Shown here in pieces: positions 25,741 to 35,131 of a stretch of DNA of 64,000 bases (the stretch's first letter is position 1; every line of letters starts with the position of its first letter). Both the position numbers and the translations under genes were made by a program. The DNA is from Brachybacterium vulturis (lineage in GTDB: Bacteria > Actinomycetota > Actinomycetes > Actinomycetales > Dermabacteraceae). The notes beneath the pieces were generated by a model. The model did not search any database and was not told the origin of the DNA. It saw nothing but the letters and a program-made list of their open reading frames with translations. The stretch is from assembly GCF_002407185.1 (NCBI RefSeq), contig NZ_CP023563.1, positions 1,860,001-1,924,000 on the forward strand, given 5' to 3'.

Positions 25741-27978
25741 ATGAGAGTCCTCGTCGTCCCGTCCTGGTACCCGACCTCGCAGGCGCCCTTGAACGGCTCC
25801 TTCTTCCGTGAGCAGGCCATGATGATGTCGGGAGCCGGCCACGAGATCACGCTCCTGGTGCCGCAGCTGGTCCCGCTCGCCCACTGGCGCGGCACGACGA
25901 CCACGGTGGAGCACGACGGTGAACTGACGGTGATCCGTGTGACGATGCCTGCGCTGCCGCGCCCCCTCCAGCGCCTCGAACAGGAACTGCTGGGCCACCT
26001 GGCGCAGCAGGCGTACCGCTCCACGACATCCGAGTTGCCGGACGTGATCCACGCCCATTCGGCCATGCCCGGGCTGCTCGTCGCACAGGATCTCTCCGCG
26101 CGCTGGGGTCGCGGACTCGTGTTCACCGAGCATCGGCCCTCGAGCCTCACCGCGCCGCGATCCGCCACTCGGCATGCGCACCTTCTCCATGCCCTGGCCG
26201 ATGCGGCAGTTGTCGCCACGGTCAGCGAACCGTTCGCGGAGACGATCGCGGAGCACTACGGCATCGCGCGACCCGAGGTGATCCCACTGCCGGTGCCGGA
26301 GCCGTTCTTCTCCGCCAGCAGCGATGCGTGCGGGACCAGTGCCCCCTACACGTTCCTCCACGTCTCCAATCTGACGCGCAACAAGCGCGTCGAAGAACTG
26401 GTGGAGGCGTTCTCACACGCGCAGAGGACCGTGGACGCACGTCTGATCATCGCCGGTGGGTCCCCTCGACGTGCCGAAGAGATTCGTGCCCACGCTGAAC
26501 AGCTCGGTGTCGGTGAGCGGGTCGAGGTGCTCGGCTGGGTGGGCCGCGACGAGCTCCCGACCCTCATGGCGCGTTGCCATTGTGTGGTGCTGGTGAGCGC
26601 GGTGGAGTCTGCCGGCGCCGTCATCGGCGAATCCCGTGCCGCCGGTCTCTCGGTGATCTCGACCGACACCTGGGGAGGGCGAGCTCTGGTGGACCCCGCC
26701 AGCGGCGTCGTGGTTCCTATCGACGATCCTGCCTCGCTGAGCTCTGCGATGAACGATGCGGCGGCTGAGGGCCGTGGACGGGAGACGGGGGATCGGGAGG
26801 TCATCAGATCCACGGCGCGCGAGATCTTCTCGACCTCCGCCTTCATCCGACGCCAGGGTGAGATGTACCGCCGCGCCGCGGAGCACGAAGCCCGGCCGAA
26901 GATGCTGTTCCACGCACCCTTCCCGATCGATCCCCACCCCGCCGGTGCCAGTCGCCTGCGTCCGCTCCGCATGCTCGAGGCCTTCGTGGAGGGCGGCTAC
27001 CGGGTGCATCCGGTCACCGGGGCTCCGCGACAGCGCGCGATCGCGTACCGGACCGCGCGGCGGCGGCTGCGCGGCGGTCAGCAGTTCGACCTGCTGTATT
27101 CGGAGAACTCGACCCAGCCGAACCTGCTCGCCACCTCGGTCCGTGGCGGGATCGCGCCGTTCCTGGATGCCAGGATCCTGCTCTGGGCTCGTCGTCACGG
27201 GATCCCTTCGGGGGAGTTCTATCGCGACGTGTACTGGCGTTTCTCGACCTCCCTGCGCAACGTCCGCACCCCGCGCAGCGCAGTGATGAACCTCTTGTAC
27301 CGACTGGACCTCGCAGCCCTCCGATTGGCGCGGGTGCATCTCTTCCTCCCCTCGGAACGGATGGCATCGATCGTCCCGGTTCCGCAGACCCGCAGCAGCG
27401 CGTTGCCTCCTGGCGCCACGGTCGTCGACTCCACAGCGCCGGAGGGCCTGCATCTTCTGTACGTCGGCGGGCTCGGCGCCGAGTATGGGCTCGATGCTTG
27501 CGTCGAGGCTGTTGCCGGGATCCCCGAGGTGACGCTCACCCTGTGCGTTCCCCCGGCGCAGTGGGAGAAGAATCGATCGCGGTACGAGCAGCACCTCGGG
27601 GAACGGATCCGGGTGGTGCATGGATCCGGCCCCGAACTCGAGCCGTTCTACGAGGCGGCCTCGGCATGCGTGCTGTTCGTCGAGCCGGGCGAGTACCGCA
27701 CCTTCGCGGCACCGGTGAAGTTCTTCGAGTACATCGGGCACGGAAAACCGGTGCTGCTCAGCCGCGGCACCTATGCGGGCCAGCTGGGGGAGCGGTTCGG
27801 GGTGGGGCCGGTGATCGACTACTCGGCCGCGGCCTTGCGCGCCGAGCTGGAAGATCTCCGTGCCCACCCGCAACGGCTCGAGGACTATGCGCGGAACGCC
27901 CGACGGGTGCGTCATGAGCAGACCTGGCGGGCCCGCGCCGAACAGGCCGCCGGCACGCTCACGGACGGGGAGCGCTGA
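25741..27978 (+). CDS. Double-domain GT-B glycosyltransferase (two GT4-like modules fused)
   Basis: 745 residues, twice the usual GT4 length. Module 1 (about 1-380) starts 'MRVLVVPSWYPTSQAPLNGS', has 'TFLHVSNLTRNKRVEELVEA' at the nucleotide-sugar domain and the EX7E motif 'ESAGAVIGE'. Module 2 (about 387-745) starts 'MLFHAPFPIDPHPAGASRLR', has 'LHLLYVGGLGAEYGLDACVE' and 'APVKFFEYIGHGKPVLLSR'. Each looks like a complete acceptor-plus-donor pair, so the protein may add two sugars in sequence. It follows wzx on the same strand and ends 6 bp from a convergent glycosyltransferase gene. Substrates are unknown. Confidence 0.85.
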   Translation: MRVLVVPSWYPTSQAPLNGSFFREQAMMMSGAGHEITLLVPQLVPLAHWRGTTTTVEHDGELTVIRVTMPALPRPLQRLEQELLGHLAQQAYRSTTSELPDVIHAHSAMPGLLVAQDLSARWGRGLVFTEHRPSSLTAPRSATRHAHLLHALADAAVVATVSEPFAETIAEHYGIARPEVIPLPVPEPFFSASSDACGTSAPYTFLHVSNLTRNKRVEELVEAFSHAQRTVDARLIIAGGSPRRAEEIRAHAEQLGVGERVEVLGWVGRDELPTLMARCHCVVLVSAVESAGAVIGESRAAGLSVISTDTWGGRALVDPASGVVVPIDDPASLSSAMNDAAAEGRGRETGDREVIRSTAREIFSTSAFIRRQGEMYRRAAEHEARPKMLFHAPFPIDPHPAGASRLRPLRMLEAFVEGGYRVHPVTGAPRQRAIAYRTARRRLRGGQQFDLLYSENSTQPNLLATSVRGGIAPFLDARILLWARRHGIPSGEFYRDVYWRFSTSLRNVRTPRSAVMNLLYRLDLAALRLARVHLFLPSERMASIVPVPQTRSSALPPGATVVDSTAPEGLHLLYVGGLGAEYGLDACVEAVAGIPEVTLTLCVPPAQWEKNRSRYEQHLGERIRVVHGSGPELEPFYEAASACVLFVEPGEYRTFAAPVKFFEYIGHGKPVLLSRGTYAGQLGERFGVGPVIDYSAAALRAELEDLRAHPQRLEDYARNARRVRHEQTWRARAEQAAGTLTDGER

Positions 27979-27984
27979 GCCGCC

Positions 27985-29028
27985 TCACCACCCGCTGTCT
28001 CGGTACCCCGCGAGCACCTCGGCCAGGGCGGCTTGCGGCGAGTGGTGCTCCTCGACCCAGCCCCGTGTGGCTCGTTGCGCCGGGGCCGTGAGCTCTTCGC
28101 GCACGAGGTCCACGAGGCCGTCCGGCCCGCTGGACATGCCCAGGTCGACGCCTCCCAGCACCGGCGGCACGCTCAGCGAGGGATGACTGCCGTCATACCA
28201 CTCCGGGTTCAGCGGGGCCAGCAGGGGGACGTCGACCGCGAGGGCGTCGAGTTCAGAGGCACTGAGCACGCCGGATAGCTGACCGACGCACATCCGGGCA
28301 CCGGCCACCGTTGCCAAGAAATCTGCATGCGACATCTTCGGGACCAGGTGCACGCCTGTTGCGGATGCCTCGGACGCCAGCGGACCCCAGTCGAGGCCGA
28401 TCAGCACCGGAGCCGAGGGCCCGGAGCACGCAGCTCCAAGCGCCCGCGCCATCGCGATCTGCGCCTCGCCTCCCTTCACCGCCTCCCAGCGGGAGGGGAA
28501 GAAAAGATACTCCCGGCTCCCGGCCACTGCGCGGACCGCAGCTGGTACGGGCGCGGGGCCGCGCTCCGGCAGCGGCACGGGGACCGGCACCAGGCGTGCG
28601 TCCTCCCGCAGCGGAGCGACGTGCTCCCGCAGATCAGGGGTCGAGTAGAACACCACATGAGCGTCGTGCACGGTGCGCTGGACCATCCGGCGGTGCCGCT
28701 CCTCGTACTGACGGGAGCGGATGTCCGTGCCATGGAGATGGAGCGCGAATCGGCGTCCGAACGCCCAGCCCGCATGACGGCGTGCCAGGGCGCTGTGCAC
28801 ATGGAGCCGACTGGTCCGCAGTCGGTCGGCCAGCAGGTGGGCCTCCCAACGCAGACCGCGTACGGCCTTCAGACCGACCCGCAGACCCGGGCTGTCGACC
28901 GTCGGCGCGGTCGCCAGCGGCAGCACCCGCCAGCTGCGCCCGGACTCCGCGGCGGCACGGGAGAGCAGCGTCGCGGTGAAGGCGGGGTCGCTGAGGTGGA
29001 GCACGCTGGGGTAATCGGGCTCGAACAT
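27985..29028 (-). CDS. GT-B-type glycosyltransferase
   Basis: 347 residues from ATG at 29028 ('MFEPDYPSVLHLSDPAF'). The longer open frame upstream is unsupported and no strong ribosome binding site is seen. The acceptor half has 'LHVHSALARRHAGWAFGRRF' and 'LHLHGTDIRSRQYEERHRR'. The donor half has 'YLFFPSRWEAVKGGEAQIAM', the position of the GT4 signature, and 'SGVLSASELDALAVDVPLLA', where the second Glu-containing motif normally sits. Probably cytoplasmic and peripheral, adding one sugar to a lipid-linked repeat unit. It lies convergent to the fusion glycosyltransferase and divergent from a DUF6541-like gene. Confidence 0.75.
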   Translation of the reverse strand: MFEPDYPSVLHLSDPAFTATLLSRAAAESGRSWRVLPLATAPTVDSPGLRVGLKAVRGLRWEAHLLADRLRTSRLHVHSALARRHAGWAFGRRFALHLHGTDIRSRQYEERHRRMVQRTVHDAHVVFYSTPDLREHVAPLREDARLVPVPVPLPERGPAPVPAAVRAVAGSREYLFFPSRWEAVKGGEAQIAMARALGAACSGPSAPVLIGLDWGPLASEASATGVHLVPKMSHADFLATVAGARMCVGQLSGVLSASELDALAVDVPLLAPLNPEWYDGSHPSLSVPPVLGGVDLGMSSGPDGLVDLVREELTAPAQRATRGWVEEHHSPQAALAEVLAGYRDSGW

Positions 29029-29224
29029 GGCGTGCCGCTCATTCCTTCTCGTCGATCGGGGCCGGTGGTGCCCATCACGCGCAAGATGACAGGCAGACAA
29101 CAGTACGGTGGGATCCGGTGATTCCCGTGCAGGGAGAACTCCACCACGACATAGTCTTGCCACCCGCGCACCACGATCCTAGGGCACCGCTGCGCGGTGC
29201 ACTCCGAGCACGAGAAGGCAGCGA

Positions 29225-31351
29225 ATGGCGTACCTCCAGGCCTGGATGAGCACCGTGCCGCTCCTGGTCGCGCTGCTCGTGGTCCTCTATCTCCCGGGTC
29301 TGCTCGTACTCCGGGCGGCCGACGTCCGCCGGAACCTGTCGATCGGCGTCGCGCCGGCCGTGACCTGCGGCCTGGTCGGCGTCGGAGGCATCGTGCTCGA
29401 CCTCCTCGGGGTGCCGTGGAACCTGGGATCCTTCCTCGCGACCACACTCGCGGCCTGCGGTCTGGTGCTGGGCTACCGCGCTGTCCTCAGACGCTCGGGA
29501 CGCGACCATCTCCCGATCGGCGGAGAGATTGCGACCACGCGCTGGACCGCCCGCCAGCGCCTCGTGGTGATCGCCGCGTTGGTCGTGGCAGTGCTGTTCC
29601 ACTGGGTGCCGATCCTGATCGCCGTCGACCCGTACTTCCCCTCGGCGCTCTCGGACCCGATGTTCCATTACAACGGCATCAATGCCGTGATGAACACCGG
29701 CAACGCGTCCATCTTCGGGGCGATGGACTGGAACTACGGCCTGCGGGTGCTGGACGTGATCTACCCGTCCGTGTGGCATGCTCTGGCGGCCCTGGTCGCT
29801 CCCTCGACCGGGGTCGTCGGGGTCGCGCATGTCCTCAGCTACCTCGTCACACCGGTGATCTTCCTGGTGGGGATGGCGTGCTTGGGAGCGGAGGTGTTCC
29901 CGCTGCGCCGACTGATGACGGCTCTGACCCCCCTGGTCGCCGCCGGGTTCGTCGCCTTCCCCGACTACATGACGGTGGGGAAGGGATTCTGGCCGAACGC
30001 CCTGGCCCTCGCCCTCTTCCCCGGTCTCCTCGCCCTGGCCGTGGCCGTCGTCCTCGACATCGCCCGCGGTCGCCTGGATCGCAATGCGGTGAGGTACGGC
30101 GGGAGCATCATGATCCTGCTGGCCGGCACGGCAGGCCTCGTCCTCGCGCACCCGACGTTCGTCTTCACCCCCTTGTGGGTGGGCGCTCCGGCGATTCTCG
30201 TTCTCCTGGTGCGGCTGCTGCAGCGGCTATGGCAGGTCTGGCCCCGTGGCCGCGTCCTCGCGCTCTCCGTCGTCTCAGCCTCGGTCCTCGCCGCGCTGCT
30301 GGTGGCCGTCGGGATGCACCCGCAGGTCCAGGCGGCACTGTCCCGCCCCGTGAGCGGCGAGTGGGAAGATCTCGTGGCTCGCCTGAGCAGCACCATCATG
30401 CTGTGGCCAGCGAGCCGGGATGTGCTGGTGCTGCTGGCCCTGGCGACGTTCTACGGGAGCGTGACGCTGCTGGGCGCTCTGGTCGCCGCGCGGGATCACC
30501 GTGCCAGATGGGCACTGGCGGCCTGGATCATGCAGACGCTCCTGATCCTGGGGACATATTTCCCGCTCCCCCTGCTGTCGAGCATCTCCGGGATCTGGTA
30601 CTCCGATGTCTATCGATTGTTCGCGGTGCAGGTGGTGTTCCTGCCGCTGCTGATGTCGATCGCGCTCGGTGCGCTGTGGTCCGGACTGCGGACCGGCGAG
30701 ATGGACGGTGGGACCGCCGTGGACCGGCCATGGATCCCGGCCCCGCTGCACCGGCTCGCGGGCCGCGGCCCGGCACGGGCCGGGGTGGCGGTCTTCGTGA
30801 TCATCCACCTCGCCCTCGGCGCATACCTGTCGCAGTTCTCCGCCTATGCCCCCGCTGCGCCGTCGATCGGTGAGCGGGAGATCATCGGCTCCGAGGAAGA
30901 GCTCGAGCTCTTGAGGGACCTTGATGACCTGGTCCCCGAGGGATCCGTGATCCTGGGTGATTCGCTGAGCGGCGTCGGGTACGCACCCGCCGTGAGCGAT
31001 GCGAACTCTGTCTTCACCCAGGTCTCCGTACGGTCCCTGGATCTCGACGGCAACTATCTCACCGAGAACTTCGCGAACATCCATGAGGACCCGACGGTGT
31101 GCAGCCTCATCCGCCACTACGGGATCACGCACTATTACCAGGATGACCCGCTGCAGTACGAAGGGGAGCAGCGGCAGCTGGAGCTTCCGGGACTCTACGA
31201 CGTGGACACCTCAACGGGCTTCACGGAGGTCGCGTCGGCAGGAGACGCGACCCTGTGGAGCATCGATGTCTGCGGCGAGGTCGAGCCCAGGACGGACTGG
31301 TGGGACGAGGAGTGGCGCGCCGACGCCGTCGTCGACGGCGACACGGGATAG
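29225..31351 (+). CDS. Large membrane protein, DUF6541-like, possible GT-C glycosyltransferase
   Basis: 708 residues with about 12-13 hydrophobic helices and a C-terminal soluble domain of about 180 residues. The first large loop (about 140-185) carries 'DPMFHYNGINAVMNTGNAS' and 'YPSVWHALAALV'. An acidic Asp-x2-x-His site in that loop is where GT-C enzymes hold the catalytic/metal Asp. The C-terminal domain ends '...DWWDEEWRADAVVDGDTG'. A paralog with the same layout lies at 35132-37066. A GT-C or polymerase role using polyprenyl-phosphate sugars is inferred from topology and context, not proved. A 197-bp gap with no other feature precedes it. Confidence 0.7.
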   Translation: MAYLQAWMSTVPLLVALLVVLYLPGLLVLRAADVRRNLSIGVAPAVTCGLVGVGGIVLDLLGVPWNLGSFLATTLAACGLVLGYRAVLRRSGRDHLPIGGEIATTRWTARQRLVVIAALVVAVLFHWVPILIAVDPYFPSALSDPMFHYNGINAVMNTGNASIFGAMDWNYGLRVLDVIYPSVWHALAALVAPSTGVVGVAHVLSYLVTPVIFLVGMACLGAEVFPLRRLMTALTPLVAAGFVAFPDYMTVGKGFWPNALALALFPGLLALAVAVVLDIARGRLDRNAVRYGGSIMILLAGTAGLVLAHPTFVFTPLWVGAPAILVLLVRLLQRLWQVWPRGRVLALSVVSASVLAALLVAVGMHPQVQAALSRPVSGEWEDLVARLSSTIMLWPASRDVLVLLALATFYGSVTLLGALVAARDHRARWALAAWIMQTLLILGTYFPLPLLSSISGIWYSDVYRLFAVQVVFLPLLMSIALGALWSGLRTGEMDGGTAVDRPWIPAPLHRLAGRGPARAGVAVFVIIHLALGAYLSQFSAYAPAAPSIGEREIIGSEEELELLRDLDDLVPEGSVILGDSLSGVGYAPAVSDANSVFTQVSVRSLDLDGNYLTENFANIHEDPTVCSLIRHYGITHYYQDDPLQYEGEQRQLELPGLYDVDTSTGFTEVASAGDATLWSIDVCGEVEPRTDWWDEEWRADAVVDGDTG

Positions 31352-31421
31352 CGAGGCTCTCCGCGCGACGGAGCACACCTCACCGACGAGCCGGGGACGA
31401 CGGGAACGCCGGGCGCGGTGC

Positions 31422-32564
31422 TCAGCGGGCGAGCAGACCGCGCATGATCTCGCGGCCCACCTCGGCGTCGGTCTCGAAGCTCAGCGGCACCGAGGCGACG
31501 TCCGCATGCGTCTTCCAACTGCGCAGCTGCTCAGGAGTGATGTCCTTCAGCGAGGCGACGCACTGCTCGAGCGCGAAGCCTTCGGCGATCGGGCCCAGGG
31601 CGTGCTCCCGCACGACCGGTGCCATCTCCTCGCTCGGGCCGACCGCCACGCCCAGGCGACCCTGCACGAAATCGAAGAGCTTGTTGGGCAGGGTGAGGCG
31701 GGCATTGGTGTTGAACGGCTCGATCCAGAAGACCCCCAGGTCGTACTGGTTCAGGACGCGGGGCAGCTCGGCGGGCGGCACCGGGTCGTGGAAGCGCACC
31801 CGTGGCGAGCCGTCGGACCGTTCGCGCAGCATGCGCATGTATGCGCCGCCGTCGTTCGCCGGAACCAGGTAGAGATCCAGCGTGAAGCGCTCGGGAAGGA
31901 CCGCGACGGCGTCGATCATGAGCTCGAGGTTCCGTCCGAGCACGGCCGAGCCGGAGTGCACCAGGCGTACCCGGTCCTCGAGGACCTCGGACGGGGCCAG
32001 ATCCTGACGACGGGACGAGTTGCGCATGAGCCGGGTCGGCACCCCGTACCGCTCCTCGTACAGCTCGGCGATGCGTCCGCCGACGGCCGTGACCGCGGCG
32101 CATCGCGGTAGGTACTCCCGGCAGAGGTGATCCATCAGCGGGGCCACCAGCAGGCGCCAGGAGACGATGTGAGTCCGCTCCTCGGGCGCCCACTCGTGCA
32201 TGTCCGCCCAGATCGGGGCGCCGTGTGCGACCTGCTCCGCGAGGGCGAGTATCCGTGCCTCGTTGGCGACCACGACATCGAACCGCCGCCCTTCCAGGGC
32301 CTTGAGCGTCCACTGGATCGCCGGGGCGGCGAGCTCGGCGGACCGCAGCCGCCGCAGCGCCAGGCGTGCCACGCCCGTGAGGGTCTGCGGGAGTGTCTTG
32401 AGGTCCTCGGGCACCTGGATGTGCTCGTCGGCGCCATCGGGCCTCGGACCGTAGCCGACGGTGGTGACGTGACCGAATTCTGCGACGACGGAGAGCTGCC
32501 GCAGGACGCGCGAGTCCCGGTCGATCGGGGAGAGACTGATCAGAAGGAGGGAGGGCTCGGTCAC
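31422..32564 (-). CDS. GT-B (GT4-like) glycosyltransferase
   Basis: 380 residues from GTG at 32564, with AAGGAGGGAGGG-like purines not available upstream on this strand, so the start is uncertain. N-terminal 'LLLISLSPIDRDSRVLRQLS' is the 'sugar transferase, DRDSRV' type opening seen in actinobacterial wall glycan genes. It continues with 'APIWADMHEWAPEERTH', 'RLVHSGSAVLGRNLELMIDA' (donor domain) and 'FNTNARLTLPNKLFDFVQGR', where the conserved Lys/Glu region binds nucleotide sugar. Convergent with the DUF6541-like gene (70-bp gap) and divergent from the epimerase gene (180 bp). Confidence 0.82.
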   Translation of the reverse strand: MTEPSLLLISLSPIDRDSRVLRQLSVVAEFGHVTTVGYGPRPDGADEHIQVPEDLKTLPQTLTGVARLALRRLRSAELAAPAIQWTLKALEGRRFDVVVANEARILALAEQVAHGAPIWADMHEWAPEERTHIVSWRLLVAPLMDHLCREYLPRCAAVTAVGGRIAELYEERYGVPTRLMRNSSRRQDLAPSEVLEDRVRLVHSGSAVLGRNLELMIDAVAVLPERFTLDLYLVPANDGGAYMRMLRERSDGSPRVRFHDPVPPAELPRVLNQYDLGVFWIEPFNTNARLTLPNKLFDFVQGRLGVAVGPSEEMAPVVREHALGPIAEGFALEQCVASLKDITPEQLRSWKTHADVASVPLSFETDAEVGREIMRGLLAR

Positions 32565-32744
32565 AGGCTCACTATATCGACGTCATCGGGATGCCGGGAC
32601 CGGCCTGTGACGCCGGGAGCACCGCCCGGGGGCGGATGGGAAGCGCCGCAGAGAGGGCGGAGAGCACACTGTGCGCTGCGCGGATCGCGTCAGCGGAGTA
32701 CGTACAGTGGGGATGAACTCTCCGCCGATCCGTGAGGACCCCCT

Positions 32745-33809
32745 GTGAAGATCCTGTCCGTCGTGGGCGCGCGCCCGCAGTTCGTCAAGCTCGCCGCGAT
32801 CGCGGACGCCGCCGCACAGCGGGGCGACGTCGAGCACGTGATCGTCCACACCGGCCAGCACTACGACGCCGCCATGAGCGACGTCTTCTTCGCGGACCTG
32901 CGGATCCCCGCCCCGGACGTGAACCTCGCGGTCGGCTCCGGCTCCCACGGCCGCCAGACCGGCGCGATGCTGGCCGGGATGGATGAGGTCCTCGAGGAGC
33001 ACCAGCCCGACTGGACCCTCGTCTACGGCGACACCAACTCCACCCTCGCCGGCACCCTGTCCGCGGTGAAGATGCACCTCAAGGTCGCCCACCTCGAGGC
33101 CGGACTGCGCTCCTTCAACCGCCGCATGCCCGAGGAGCACAACCGGGTCCTCACCGACCACGCCGCCGACCTGTTGCTGGCGCCCACCGAGGTGGCTCGT
33201 CAGCACCTGACCGCCGAGGGCCTCGCCGAGCGGACCGTCGTCACCGGCGACGTGATGACCGACGTGTGCCTGCGGGTCGCCGCGTCCACCGAGGGCACGC
33301 CCCTGGCTCTGCCCGAGGGGATCGACCCCGCCGACGAGTTCGCCGTCGCCACCATCCACCGCGCCGACAACACGGACGATCCGGACCGTCTGGCCGCGAT
33401 CATCGCCTCGCTGCAGGCGCTGGAGCTGCCGCTGGCCCTGTTCGCCCACCCCCGCCTGGTCGCCAAGGCGAAGGACGCCGGGATCGAGCTGGCCGGCGGC
33501 GCCGTCCACGTCGGCGAGCCCGTCGCCTATCCCGAGCTGATCAATGCCGTGCAGAACGCGGCCGCAGTGGTCACCGACTCCGGCGGCCTGCAGAAGGAGG
33601 CCTACCTGCTGGGCACCCCCTGCTCCACGGTCCGCACCGAGACCGAGTGGGTCGAGACCCTCGAGAACGACTGGAACCGGCTCGTGGTCGACCCTGCCGA
33701 GCTCACCACCGCCGTGATGCGGCCCCGCCCCACCGCAGAGCGGCCCCCGCACTACGGCGATGGACAGGCGTCCCTGCGCAGCATCGACACCCTGCGCGCG
33801 CACGCATGA
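32745..33809 (+). CDS. wbpI: UDP-N-acetylglucosamine-type 2-epimerase, WbpI/WecB-like
   Basis: 354 residues from GTG with TGAGGA upstream. Non-hydrolysing 2-epimerase fold: 'ILSVVGARPQFVKLAAI', 'VHTGQHYDAAMSD', 'LVYGDTNSTLAGTLSAVK', 'HLEAGLRSFNRRMPEEHNR' (catalytic Glu/His) and 'VTDSGGLQKEAYLLGTPC'. The segment 'RTETEWVETLENDWNRLV' resembles WbpI, which epimerises UDP-GlcNAc3NAcA to UDP-ManNAc3NAcA, and the rest of that pathway is in this locus. A plain WecB role (UDP-ManNAc) is the alternative. The stop overlaps the next glycosyltransferase start (ATGA). Confidence 0.87.
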   Translation: MKILSVVGARPQFVKLAAIADAAAQRGDVEHVIVHTGQHYDAAMSDVFFADLRIPAPDVNLAVGSGSHGRQTGAMLAGMDEVLEEHQPDWTLVYGDTNSTLAGTLSAVKMHLKVAHLEAGLRSFNRRMPEEHNRVLTDHAADLLLAPTEVARQHLTAEGLAERTVVTGDVMTDVCLRVAASTEGTPLALPEGIDPADEFAVATIHRADNTDDPDRLAAIIASLQALELPLALFAHPRLVAKAKDAGIELAGGAVHVGEPVAYPELINAVQNAAAVVTDSGGLQKEAYLLGTPCSTVRTETEWVETLENDWNRLVVDPAELTTAVMRPRPTAERPPHYGDGQASLRSIDTLRAHA

Positions 33810-35023
33810 GTCGTCGATCTGCGGTCTCCCAGCATCGTGCCCGTCGACCACGGGTGGTGATCGCGACGCGCCTGTACACGCCGGAGGCGAGTGCCGCGGC
33901 CTTCCGCCTCGAAGCGCTCGCGCGGGCTCTCGAGGAGCAGGGGGCGGACGTGAAGGTGCTGACCACCCGTCCACCGCGCGGGGTCGGTGGAGAAGCCCGG
34001 GCCGGCACGCCCTCACGCTGGCCGGTGCTGCGCGACGCCCAGGGCCAGGTGCGCGGCTATCTCTCCTACCTGAGCTTCGACGTGCCGCTCGCACTGAGAC
34101 TCATCCTGGTGCGGGACATGGACGCGCTGGTCATCGAGCCTCCGCCCACCACGGGCGCCGTCGGTGCGGTGGCCGCGGCACTGCGCCGGCTCCCCTTCAC
34201 CTTCTATGCGGCGGATGTCTGGTCCGATGCGACCGATTCCGTCGAGGGCGTGCCCGGTCCGGTGCGTCGAGCGGTGCGTCTGGTGGAGACGACAGTGTGG
34301 AAGCGCGCCGCCCGGGTGCTGACCATCTCCCCGGGAGTGCATCGGCGGGTCACGGAGCTGATCGGTGAGCATGGCCAGGTGATGATCGGCAACGGCATCG
34401 ACACGGACACCTTCACCCCGGACGGTCCTGGCGCGGATGAGGAGGCGGACGGCTCGCCCCCGTACTTCGTGTACGCGGGAACGGTATCGGAGTGGCAGGG
34501 TGCCGACGTCTTCGTCGACGCCTTCGAACAGGTGCGGCGCACACACCCCGGCACACGGCTCCTGTTCTTCTCCGAGGGCAGCGGGCGCGACGCCCTCGAG
34601 GAGATGGTGCGCGAGCGCGGCCTCGAGGGGGTCGAGTTCCGCAGCAAGGTGCCTCCCGCCGAGATGGCCCGGACCCTGCGCGGTGCCGTAGCCGGTCTCT
34701 CCTCGATCACCCCCGGCCAGGGCTACGAATTCGCACTGCCCACCAAGATCTACGCCGCCACCGCCTGCGGCACGCCCGTGGTGCACGCCGGCGAGGGCGC
34801 TGCGAACGAGCGCATCGACGCGAACCACCTGGGATGGTCGAGCACCTATGACGCCGATGCCGTCGCTGCGTCGATGCGGGCGGCGCTCGAAGGGCGAGGA
34901 TCCCCCGATCCCGCACACCTCAGGCAGTGGACGATCGAGCACGCCTCCCTGGCGGGCTGCGCGGCGAAGGGTGCGGCCGAGGTGCTCGCGAGCCTTCCGC
35001 AGGACGGCCGGGGACACGGCTGA
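33806..35023 (+). CDS. GT4-family glycosyltransferase
   Basis: 405 residues, coupled to the 2-epimerase gene by ATGA. After a basic N-terminus the acceptor domain has 'VVIATRLYTPEASAAAFRLE', as in WcaI/WbuB-type transferases that add N-acetylated amino sugars. The donor domain has 'FVYAGTVSEWQGADVFVDAF' and 'EFALPTKIYAATACGTPVVH', where the Glu/Lys of the GT4 motif bind UDP-sugar. The link to the epimerase suggests the donor is the mannosaminuronate made here. A 108-bp gap separates it from the convergent DUF6541-like gene. Confidence 0.85.
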   Translation: MSRRSAVSQHRARRPRVVIATRLYTPEASAAAFRLEALARALEEQGADVKVLTTRPPRGVGGEARAGTPSRWPVLRDAQGQVRGYLSYLSFDVPLALRLILVRDMDALVIEPPPTTGAVGAVAAALRRLPFTFYAADVWSDATDSVEGVPGPVRRAVRLVETTVWKRAARVLTISPGVHRRVTELIGEHGQVMIGNGIDTDTFTPDGPGADEEADGSPPYFVYAGTVSEWQGADVFVDAFEQVRRTHPGTRLLFFSEGSGRDALEEMVRERGLEGVEFRSKVPPAEMARTLRGAVAGLSSITPGQGYEFALPTKIYAATACGTPVVHAGEGAANERIDANHLGWSSTYDADAVAASMRAALEGRGSPDPAHLRQWTIEHASLAGCAAKGAAEVLASLPQDGRGHG

Positions 35024-35131
35024 CCTGCGGTCCCGGGGCCGACGATCAGAGGATCCGACGGAGCCGGGGATCCTGCGACCGAGGAGCGCATCACGGCGGC
35101 GACCAGCATCATGGCCTCGCTGGGCAGGTCG

